DNA of 64,000 nucleotides, taken from Perilla frutescens (Eukaryota > Streptophyta > Magnoliopsida > Lamiales > Lamiaceae). Of this stretch, positions 34,999 to 45,645 are shown piece by piece. Positions within the stretch are counted from its first letter, which is position 1. Each line of letters opens with the position of its first letter. The notes under the pieces were generated by a model. That model worked only from the letters and a program-made list of their open reading frames with translations, had not been told where the DNA came from and did not search any database. Position numbers and translations under genes: made by a program. The stretch is taken from positions 24,108,001 to 24,172,000 of the forward strand of contig BRKX01000003.1 of NCBI GenBank assembly GCA_026008535.1. Reading direction: 5' to 3'.

Positions 34999-35342
34999 TT
35001 ATAAAGGAAAATGTAGTGTGCAAGCAAAAACATCTCCAACCATTAACTTTACATTTTAATCTACAATGGAATATTCCATTTGCATGCTTTCTAATACTGA
35101 TTTTTTTTATCAAATTATTGTGTAGCATATATTTTTTCAAATATATTTACGTTTAATAATAATAATAATAATAAATATAATTTAAATTAATTTATAGAAC
35201 TATATTTTATTTGAACATAAAACCAACATTTACTAATATAAAAGAATAATTATTATTATTGTAGTTTTATTTTGGACCGTATTAGAAAAATATTATATTG
35301 CATGTGTTGAGTTGTATGTTTCTTTATTATTATTGTAGTTTT

Positions 35343-37536
35343 TGTTAGCGCCATCGTTCAACACTAAGTGTTTTTCGATTGTCATGATCTTTATGTCAAT
35401 TCAAAGAATACAAAGATTTTGATATTTTAAGTTTTGAAGACCATGTTCTGGACATTATGATATGAACATTTCGCTGTCAATCTAATTGAAGATCGAAGAA
35501 TGTACTTGAGCATATTCGTGAACATGATCATGTACATGGTTGTCCAGAGAGTTTTCAAGAGACATGCCAAGCTGATTTCAAGGAGTTGAAGTTATGTTTT
35601 CAAGATGGACGTTTCAGAATAGATGATGCCTTATTCAAGATAAAGATCAAGATGGAAGAAGACGATTTTTATTCAAGGAAAGCATCTAACTAGAAGAAGT
35701 CTGAATTAAACTAGGCAAGTTTTCTGTTAGAGTTTGATTCAAAATAGGATTATTTGATTACCTTGTTTAGGCTCTGTCTTATGTTTATAAATATCTTGAG
35801 AATCAGACTAGTTGGAGTGCAAGAGATTTTACGTATACAGAAGAGCTAGAGAGTCTAAAAGACTTCAAGGTTGAAGCATATACTATATGTGATGAAGCCA
35901 CGAAAAGCCTTGAAGAACTTAATCCGGAGCTGCAAATACGTGGTCCATTTACACAACTTCGAGCAATACAATTGCAAGGATTTTTCCAAGCATTTGTATG
36001 TAAGAAGTTCGAAGATGACAAAGGAATTGAGAGCATCCCAAAGATTGCTACTTTGTTAATAATCAAAGATTGGAGATCAAGATTTGAAGAACAATGCATG
36101 AAGATAGAACTCATCAAGTTATGCATGCATGGCAGATTCACATTGCATAGACAAGTTGCATGGAGTTTTCGTCCCCCTTAGTTGTTTAATTAAGGGATTG
36201 ATTTATTTAGACTATAGTATTTAATTAGACTATAGTATTTAATTAATTAGATCAGATTTTTATTTATTTATTAGTGTAATTTTCATCCATATTATAGTCA
36301 AGGTTGACTAGAATTGTATTTAAGGCAATTTCCTACATTGAATAGAATTCTAGTTTAGGGAACTTCCTAGTATAGTTAGAGATCCCTTTTGGATCAATTT
36401 TTTAGCCTTTTTTATGTTTAATTTCGTTCCCCCATAGTCCTATAAATAGGGGAACCATGTCACATTGTTATTTTAGACTTTATTTGAATTATTAAGCTTT
36501 GCTTTCAATATTGTCTCAACTCCCATTAAATCTTTGTGAGTTTTGATTAAAAATTCATATTCTTGGAGCTAGCAACTTTAAGTCTTACTCAAGGGTATTG
36601 CTTAATCCACTAGAGGGATTAACCGGTATTCGCTAAATCGAAGATCAACTTAGAGAATTCAACCTAGGATACGTTCAAGATTCAAGGAGGCTTTCGGGTT
36701 GTGATTCACTTCAACAATCACCATCCGTTCATCATCCACGACGATATCCACCAGCCCCAAGTCACACGTTCCAGCCCTTCCACAAGTCAAGTTCGAATTT
36801 TATCTACCCGTTCCATTCAACACGTAAGTTCGTTTCGTCCCTATCATATCCTATCTACTCTAAGCCTTCTTCACAAGCCACAAACACACGAATCCTTCAT
36901 TAATTCCAGCCCCCATACACATTCCCTTTCAGCCCCTTTAACCTTTGGTATTGTGTTATATAGTTTGTGTCATTTTTCTAGGTATTTTAGTTGTCTAGAT
37001 TGTCTATTTTTCGTTGTTTATCGAGTCGGATTGAAGCCCTTCATTCGCTGACGTGTTTCGTATCCAGAAGTCTTCCGCTACGTCTCTAGATTCGTCCTAG
37101 ATTATTTGTCCGGGTCGTATCAATATGGGTAGACTAGGTTTGATCCTTGTGGTCACTGTGTGTCTAGTTTGTGTTTGAAAATCTTTCATACACATTTAGA
37201 GGAGTCTCGGGAGAGATTTCTTATTAGAATTAGAGGGAGTCTAGGTTGTGAGGGAATCTCATAATTCAGTCCATCAAAAGAGGTTGTAGAGTGTAGGAAA
37301 TAGATAGAGTGCCGAGAGATCATCATGTAATAACCTTTGTAACCTTGCAATGGAGTAGTGGATTATTTCTCATGGACTTGTGAAGCCCCCCGACATAGTT
37401 CTGTTGATCGAACAGGGTTACTAATCTCATGCCATTTACTTTCTTTATTTTTAGCATTCTGACTTGACATGTTCTTCATAATGTTCATGTACATGATTAA
37501 GAACATGATCCTATCTGCACGGTTTATGTAACTTCA
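35343..37536 (+). repeat. 5' LTR of Copia-2 with an inserted LTR-like segment
   Basis: It begins TGTTAGCGCC and ends ACTTCA just before a primer-like site. A TATA box TATAAATA lies at 35786-35793. Between roughly 36125 and 37122 a different sequence with its own TATA box (36441-36448) seems to be inserted, since composition changes and the segment ends TCGTATCA. I could not find clean duplications around it. No 3' LTR partner is present because the element's 3' end is cut, so both borders are inferred. Open frames inside (for example 36701-37051) carry no known domain. Confidence 0.5.
36441..36448 (+). promoter_or_regulatory. TATA box of LTR-like insert
   Basis: TATAAATA flanked by GTCC and GGGG, the typical core promoter look of a plant Ty3 LTR, inside the segment inserted in the Copia-2 LTR. 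Confidence 0.45.
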
Positions 37537-37538
37537 AT

Positions 37539-37552
37539 TGGTACCAAGTAGG
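37539..37552 (+). other. Degenerate primer-binding site of Copia-2
   Basis: TGGTACCAAGTAGG lies two bases after the LTR end and resembles the tRNA-iMet site TGGTATCAGAGCAGG with changes and one missing base. Confidence 0.5.
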
Positions 37553-37625
37553 TCGTCTTTGGTTAAAAGTAAAAAGAGTCCTGAAAAGTGCATAATCGCG
37601 TGAAGATTTTGGTTGATTTCAAGTT

Positions 37626-40600
37626 ATGAGTTCAATAAAGGAAAGAGGATCTACGGTCAGACCACCCTTGCTTGATGGGAACAATTATCCTTACTGAAAA
37701 ATAAGGATGAGAGCGTTTCTGAGATCAATAGATGAGCTTGCATGGAAGAGCATCACTAAAGGATGTGAGAAGTCAACTGTTGCCAAAGAAGGAAAGCAGG
37801 TGGAGATTAAAGAAGGAAAATGGACTGTGCCACCGAAGAACTAGTACAATGTCAACTCTAAAACTCTCAATGTTATATTCTTTGCAATCGATCTTAAAAT
37901 ATTCAGTCTAATCTCAACTTATGAGACTGCTAAAGTTGCATGGGATATTCTGGAAACCACCTTAAAAAGGGACCAGTTCTGTAAGATTATCTAGGCTTCA
38001 AAATCTTACTTCTAAATTTAAAAATCTTAGAATGGAAGAAATTAAGTCCATAGGTGAGTTCAATGCTAGATTAAGAAGCATATCTAATGAGAGTTTTGCT
38101 CTTAGGAAGCCGATTAACAATGAGAAACTTGTAAGGAAAGTTCTCAGATCTCTTCTAAAGAAGTTTGCCTATAAAGTTGCTGCAATAGAAGAAGCTAAGG
38201 AGATCAAGAGTATAAGGCTTGACGAGCTGATGGGGTCTTTAAGGACGTTCGAGATGAATCTAGAAGATGAAGACAGCAGCTCTAGGAAGAGAGGTATTGC
38301 TCTTAAAACTGAAGTTTCAGAAGATGTACCTGAAAAAGTACATAACAAAAAATCTATACTTGATTTAGATACAATGAACACTATGGTCTTGATTACCAAG
38401 AACTTCAGTTGAATGTTAAAAAAAACCAACAAGCAGTCTTCAAGAAAGTTCAACAACAGAAGACAATCATTGGGAAACACTTTGCAAGCAAGAAATTCCA
38501 ATAATGATCAGAAAGAGTATCAATAGACCAATCTAAGAAAGGGAATACAATACAAAGAATGTGATAGATTTGGTCATATTCAAGCTGAATGTGCTAATAC
38601 TCTAAAGAGAAACAATAAGAATTACAATGCATCTCTCAGTGATGATAATTCAAAAGAGAACAATAGTGATTCTAATAAAGAAACTATTGAATTCACAATA
38701 AAAGTTTCTGAATTACAAGATCCCTTCGAATATAAAGATGAAGATGAATCAGACAATAAAGACTTCAGCCAAGAACAATTTGTAAAGACCTACAAAGTGA
38801 TGTATACAAAGTGACTGGAAGTTTTGGAGATCAACAAGACTCTTCAGTCTCAAAATAAGAGTCTAATGGAGGAAAATGAAAAGCTGATCAAGTCTGATTT
38901 AGATCAGAAAGTTTTGATCAACAGCAAGAGAGAAAGATTACAGAATTATCTTCTGAGCTCAAATCCATCAAGAAGAATGTCACTATGATGAACAATGGAA
39001 CAAAGAACCTTGATAAGATTCTAACTGCTCCAGGACATTTAGGAAAAGAGTCATCCAGGTCTTGGATATAATGGAGGTCATTCCAAAACCGTGTTTGTAA
39101 AAAAAGTACAAGTTAGCCAGTACATATACGTCAGAATGTTCAAAAGAATAAGAAGAACATTACAGGCAGAAGGATGACTGACCATAATGGCTTCAGGAGA
39201 GAAATTACTTGTCATTATTGTGAAGAGAGAGACCACATTCGACCACATTGTGAGAAGTATCTCAATGATTTTAGAAAGATGAAAAGAAGATTTGTGGTTC
39301 AGTATTCTAGTAACAAAGATAGAAGGCCAGCTACACAAGAGAAGAAGAAGCCCTCTCAGAAAAAGTAATGGGTTGTCAAATAGAAAACACAACACAGTCT
39401 GATTGCTCATATATCTCTGTGAGTTGAAGACAAGAGCAATTAGTATTTTAACAGTGGTTGTTCAAGACATGTGACTGAAGATTGCTCAATTGTGCAGAAT
39501 TTAAAAGCCTGCTCCTCTGACTTTGTCAACTTTGGAGACGGGAAGAAAGGACAAGTCATGGGAAAAAGAGAACTTGTTGTTGAAGAAATGCCTAAGGTGA
39601 AGAAAGTAATGTTGGTTGATGGACTCAAGCCAATCTTATCAACATCAATCAGCTATGTGATCATGACATGACGATAATATTCACAAAAGAGAGCTGAAAG
39701 GTGATGAATAAGAAAAATGACTTATTCATGGAAGGAAAAAAGATCAGCTGACTAAGTTTATTAGCTTCATGTACATGCATAATGTACAGTAACATGTCAA
39801 AGAACATCAGTAGAAGACTCAGAGATCAGACATTAGAAGCTTGGACATATTCACTTCAAAAATCTCTAGAAAATCATCAACAAGGAAATGGTTAGAGGAA
39901 TTTCCCATATCAAAGTTGAACGAGACAAAGTATGTGGTCTTTGCCAGATTGGTAAGTAGACTAGATCTCAGCACAAAGAAGTGCATGATAGAACTTCTTA
40001 GAGAATTTTAGATCTTCTACATATGGATCTAATGGGACCAATGATCATTGAAAGCTACAGAGGAAAGAAGTATGTCTTTGTCTGCATTGATGACTTCTCA
40101 AAATTACTTAGGTGGACTTTCTCAGATATAGGACTGAAACTTTCATGGCATTTAAGAAACTAGCCTACATGATTATTGTGGAGAAGAATCAGCAAATTAT
40201 TAGGATTCGAAGTGATCATGGCAAAGATTTTAAAAATAAGTTCTTTGATAATTTTTGCCATGAGAATGAGATTAGCCACGAGTACTCAGCTTCAAAGACT
40301 CTATAGCAGAATGGAGTGGTTGAAAGGAAGAATAGAACTCTTCAGGAGATGGATAGAAAAATGATTGTTGCAAAAGAAGTTGTCTTAATATTTTGGGCAG
40401 AAGCTATCAACACTGTAGGTCACATCAGCAATCAAGTTCATCCTAGACTGGGTACCTTCACTACTCCATATGAAATTTTGGTATGAAAAGAAACCACCTA
40501 TGAAGTACTTCCATATTTTTAGAACCACTTGCTATATCCTAAACGATAGAGAATATCTCCGCAAGATGAACAATCGAAGAGTAGAAGGTATGTTTGTGGG

Positions 40601-42051
40601 ATATTCCAGAAACATTAAATCATACAGGATTTACAATAAAGAAACTAAGTCAGTAGTGGAATCAGTCAATGTCAGATTTGATGATTAGGATAATATCGTT
40701 AACTCCACAAAAGAGAATGTACATACAGATGTATTTAGATATTCTGATATACATGATGACACAGAAAGTGAAAAAGAAGATCAGGGAGTTAAACAAAGGA
40801 ATCCTTCTCAACAGATTATCAAATATGATCCGACTACTGAAGTTATAGGAGATATCCATGAAGGGAGAATGACTAGAACAAGACTGAGGAAAAGATTGCA
40901 TGAAGAGATATCCAATGTATGTTTTACATCAAAGATAGAGCCCAAAAATATTCATGAAGCACTAATGGATGTCTATTGGATTGAAGCAATGCAAGAAGAG
41001 TTACTTCAGTTTAAGAAGAATGATGTTTGGGATCTAGCGCAGAACCCTGAATGGGTAAATATTGTGGGGACAAAGTGGATATTCAAGAACAAGACATATG
41101 AGTCTGGGAATATTATAATGAATAAATCTAGGTTAGTTGCTCAAGGATAATCACAGATCGAAGGAATAGATTTTGATGAGACATTTGCCCCAGTCACAAG
41201 AATTAAATTAGTCAGATTACTTTTTGCAATGACCTGCATAATGAAATTTAAGTTCTATCAAATGGATGCCAAGAGTGTTTTTCTGAATGGATTTCTAAAG
41301 AAGGATGTGTATGTTGCACAACCTAAAAGATTTAAAGATCCACATTATCCAGATCATGTTTTCAAACTCAAGAATACTTTATATGATTTGAAACAAGCTC
41401 ATCGTGCATGGTATAAGAGGCTGGCTTTATACTTAGTTAGCAAAGGATACAATAAAGGAGGAGATGATAGAGCACTATTCATCAGAAAGGAAAAATCACA
41501 AGTAATTATGGTTCAAGTATATGCGGATGATCTAGTGTTTAGCTCAGTATCCGATAAGATGATCACGGACTTTATCAGAGACAGGAAAACTGAGTTTGAG
41601 ATGAGCATGGTTGGAGACCTGAAGTATTTTCTTGGACTTCAGATAAGACAATCAGAAGAAGGTAACTTAATCTCTCAGACTCAGAATGCAAGGAACTTAG
41701 TCAAGAAGTTTGAGCTAGAGAATTCTAAGCACAAAAGAATTCCAATTAGCACCACTATAAAGATTGGAAAGGTTGATACATGAAAAGAAGTAGATCATAC
41801 ATTATATAGAAGCATGATTAGAAGTCTTCTCTACCTTACTGGAAGCAGACCTAATATATCATATAGTGTGGGTGTCTGCGCAAGACACCAGGTATGTCCT
41901 AAAGAAAGTAACTTGAAGGCAGTCAAGAACATCATCAAGTATGACAGTGGAACTGTGGGCTATGGATTATGGTACATATCAGACAGAAATTCAAGTTTTA
42001 TTGTCTATTGTGATGCTAATTGGGCAGGATCTCTAGATGATAGAAAAAGCA
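37626..42051 (+). pseudogene. Copia-2 (SIRE-like) gag-pol, heavily broken
   Basis: The gag start is ATG at 37626 (RPPLLDGNNYPY, MRAFLRSIDELAWKS). Stops lie at 37695 (Trp expected) and 37842, and a frame change near 37975 leads into 38032-38412. Zinc-knuckle traces are KECDRFGHIQAEC (near 38555) and CHYCEERDHIRPHC (near 39212). The protease site reads FNSGCSRH with Asn for Asp (near 39452). Integrase motifs are LDLLHMDLMGPM, IRSDHGKDFKNKF and QNGVVERKNRTL. RT shows GTKWIFKNK, FYQMDAKSVFLNGFL and YADDLVFSSV (near 41520). RNase H starts at YCDANWAGSLDDRKSTS and is cut by the insertion at 42057. At least ten lesions make it non-functional. The paired zinc knuckles and DSGCSRH-like protease fit the SIRE/Maximus group. 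Confidence 0.85.
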
Positions 42052-42763
42052 CATCATGTAACACCCCAAATTTTCAGATGAGGTTTAGAGAATTCTTAAG
42101 CGTAATTAAGTAGTTAAGGAAGAGATTTTAATAAGGTTCAAGTGGAGCCAGATGTCAGTCACGACTTTAAGGGTCAATTTTCGTGAAATCGTCTTTTTGA
42201 AAATTTTGATCTTAACTCTGTTATGGCCAATTTTAGTCTTATTAGAAAGTTATCGACTTAAGGAATATGCCGATATTTTCATAATTTTATTCTGAAGTCG
42301 TTTGAAGTCCCGGTGATGAAAAGCGTATTTAAAAGATTTATGAATAGTAATTTCTGCGTGCGTTCGTGATTTGAAAAATTTACAAAATCCTCCTCGTTAA
42401 TCTGAGACTTGTTCTGTCAAACCCATATTATAGGAAATGACTTAAGGAATCCATTCGCGTTCACAGATTTTCATTCAGAGATTAATCGAACGCTCGGAAA
42501 TTTTATTTGTCCCTTGAAAGGAATAGTAAAAGTAATTTTTAAAAAGGAATTTTGGCTCGTCTTTCTTCTAATGACCTATTCTTTATCTTGAGTTAGATTG
42601 GTTCAATAGTACTCGAGCTAATGAGTCTTCTGGTATTTTTGAATTTCGTGTTTGAGGTTATTTGGACCTCGACATCGAATAAAGCAGCTTTTAACCGAAC
42701 CCGGAGTAACTTTTGCAGTATTGTTGCACTGTAATGGCTTCCAAAGGAAGCCAATCTCACCCC

Positions 42764-42771
42764 TATAAATA
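42764..42771 (+). promoter_or_regulatory. TATA box of the Ty3 solo LTR
   Basis: TATAAATA preceded by CACCCC and followed by a CT-rich leader. The same motif is at 56999-57006 in the second copy. Confidence 0.6.
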
Positions 42772-43504
42772 AAGCCTCTCCCCTTCACAATTTTCACACC
42801 ATTTCTTCATCCATTCTTCATTCTAGAGAGAGGAAAAGTTAGAGGAAAGTCAAGGGAGCTCAAGTTGAGCGAGAGATATTCTTCGTGAGTGTTCCTACGA
42901 GATGATGAGAAGAGTGGCGTGAAAGGGATACTATGGGGGAAGGTGCTAGAGGCACCGTCGGGTTGTAGCAGGTGGCTCTGCCACCGCTGCGACTCAACGC
43001 GATGCCGAGCTAGCCACCTTTCTTCGACGCACTCGACTCCGTCCATTCCTTTTTCATCGGCCTCAGATTCTATTTTATTCTTGTCTTTTAAATTCACCAT
43101 TTCATTCAATCTTTCATTATCATATTCTCGTTATCATGTTCCTGTTATTATTTCCTCATTGTTAGTCTCATTTATTTCATTTGAAGTTCCGTTTAAGTTT
43201 CATATTTAAATTATGTTATTATTTCTAAGTGTTTAAAGGAGTTAGTCGTATTTATTCCGTTATTATGTCGATTTTAAGTTAAGCATGCTCATTTCTATAT
43301 TCTTCAAGTTTTGGGTAAATATCGATCTTTGTTGAAGTTTTAATTCAGTTTCTTTCGATTATCATCTTTATAAAGTTTTATCTTTGAAGAATCGTAGCAA
43401 ATGTGTTAAGCCTTGTTTTAAGTTTAAAACATCGAGAAAAGGGAGAGGCGACTGAGTAACGCCTCGACCAACACTTCGAGAAAAGAGTTTCAATATTCGT
43501 GGGA

Positions 43505-43680
43505 GTGCACGGGCCGTGTAAGGGTTACACAGCTCATGCAAAGCTCTCGGTAGGATTCTGGAGAGCTAGCACAGACCGTGCAAGGATAGCACGGCCCGTG
43601 TAAGGGTCTGCACAGACTGTGTCGGAAAATCTAGGTGTTTAATTCCTTATTCAATAAATAGCACGGCCCGTGCAAGGCCT
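43505..43680 (+). repeat. Repeated GCACGGCCCGTGCAAGG palindromic motifs
   Basis: Five to six variants of the near-palindrome GCACGG(C/A)CCGTG occur, followed by CAAGG or TAAGG. They lie near 43507, 43571, 43588, 43610 and 43661 in the U5 part of the LTR. They are repeated in the second copy at 57740-57915. Confidence 0.7.
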
Positions 43681-44794
43681 CTGCCGCCAAGTTTTGCCTC
43701 TAAGTGTATTCTATTCTCGAGTCTTTCAAACTCTCGTATTTTATAGAGGTTCTAAAGTCATGCAATCTGTGTTTAAGTCCTATTTAAGGGAGAAAAGGTT
43801 AGGTGTTGTTTGAAATTCTCATTAGAAGTTAGAAATGTTCGAAGAAGGCCGCTAAGTCGATAATCGACTTTTTAGAAAAAGGAGAACCCTGAGGAGAACC
43901 CGAAAATGATCTCCGACTCGTTGCTTCAACCACGTGCTCGTCATCAAGGTGATCGTCATCGAGGTGGGTAACTCTAAACACTACTACAATAATGTTGATA
44001 GACCATGGTGACTTTGGGTTGTCTATGCATTTTTCTAACCGTTGTTAATAGTCCAGTTGTCTATTAGCTCATTAATAGACAACGGCTTCAAACCGTTGTA
44101 TTATTCTACATACACAACAGTTTATATGCGTTGTCTCTTTTGCATAGAACCGTTGTATACTCTCTTGGATTATACAGCAATTTTGACTATAAACCGTTGT
44201 CTTTTACCTTTAATGTGCTGAATAAACAACAAATTTTTATATAAATTGTTGCATATTTTGTAATAAGACAACAAAATTTAATAAAAACCCGTTGTGTATT
44301 TTGTCAAGAGACAATGGTATTTAACAACCATTATCTAATTTGTTAAAAGACAATGGTATTTAACAAAAAATGCTCTCTTACATATAAAAAACTGTATTAA
44401 ACAAAATCGTCACCGTTTTGGTATGTTCAACAATTTATAATTCGAATGCCAAATAAATCCATTACTATTGACTATAAAATAATCCATCTCCAATACACTG
44501 TTGTACCAGTCAAGACATTTATTCTCCATATAGTTTGATACAAAAACTAACATAAAGTTACTATGTTGATTAGTGAGGATTCCGCTTCTTGGTTCTTCGA
44601 CTCCACGTTCTCGTGCAAAATTCCCCCGATGTATGAGTATTATTTCATATAAATAGCATTAAATTCGAAGTATTGATTAATATTATAGAAATACATAGCA
44701 AAATACAAAATAAAAGCTTTCATCATGACTTTCATTGCCATCATATTAGACTAAGAACATAGTGCATATTAAGTTCTATTGATAAACTAAGTGA

Positions 44795-44797
<3 letters not shown>

Positions 44798-44827
<30 letters not shown>
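44798..44827. repeat. (GA)n microsatellite
   Basis: About 15 GA units. The second copy (59033-59058) has two units fewer, which accounts for the four-base change in offset between the duplicated units. Confidence 0.85.
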
Positions 44828-44833
<6 letters not shown>

Positions 44834-45600
44834 AGAAAGATATGGTCAAAACATAAACCGGCCCTACAAAAGATAATATCATTAACTAAGAAAAGGATGA
44901 AATGTCAAAAGAGAAATTAACCTGCAACTGAAATGTATAAAATCCAAAAAGAATTGTAACTTTGGTTGATGTTATACACTTTCCTGTCTCAAATCAACAT
45001 AATCAACGAAATAATTAATGCCCAAAACTCACTGTCGCATGCATGAACAAATATTTGAATTCATATATAATGATTAGTATTCACTTTATGTAACAATATG
45101 GATTAAATAAAAATGTGGATGAATAATTATTTGATAATTATATACACAAGAATTAAGAAGCTAGCAAAACTACATTTGAGTTCCTACACCAGACTAGTAC
45201 AAACTATATATATTTGCATTTACATCATTTAATAAAATAGAAGTTTACTAAATGCGTGCAACATACACGCTCCAACAACTACTCTCCTTGGACATATGAT
45301 GCCAAGGCTATAACCAGTGCATCTTAATAATCCCACCACATTAGTTTTGCATTAAAATGGATAAAATACTATAAACAATAGATGTCGAACTTATATAAAG
45401 CAGATTTTCACAATCTTTGATGTTGCTTCTATTTTCTCAGGCTTCATAATCTTTGAATGCAAGCTTTTCAGCCATCACAGTTTAAAGAAAAAGAGAGAGA
45501 CAAATCCCATTTATCATATCACCCTTGGGACTCCACTTACATAGAATTATCTATAAAATAAGAAAATCTACAACTTTAGTTGCACTAAAAAATGGAAACC

Positions 45601-45644
<44 letters not shown>
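45601..45644. repeat. (TTA)n microsatellite
   Basis: About 14 TTA units inside the CACTA element, with the same length in the second copy (59832-59875). Confidence 0.85.

Positions 45645-45645
<1 letters not shown>

Noticed and set aside
36701..37051. 116-codon plus-strand frame
   Set aside because: It lies downstream of an LTR TATA box in an LTR-like insert; His/Ser-rich with no domain, most likely untranslated leader.
42807..43209. 100- and 106-codon frames on opposite strands, conserved in the duplicated copy
   Set aside because: Conservation only reflects the recent duplication. They lie in the R/U5 part of a solo LTR and overlap each other.
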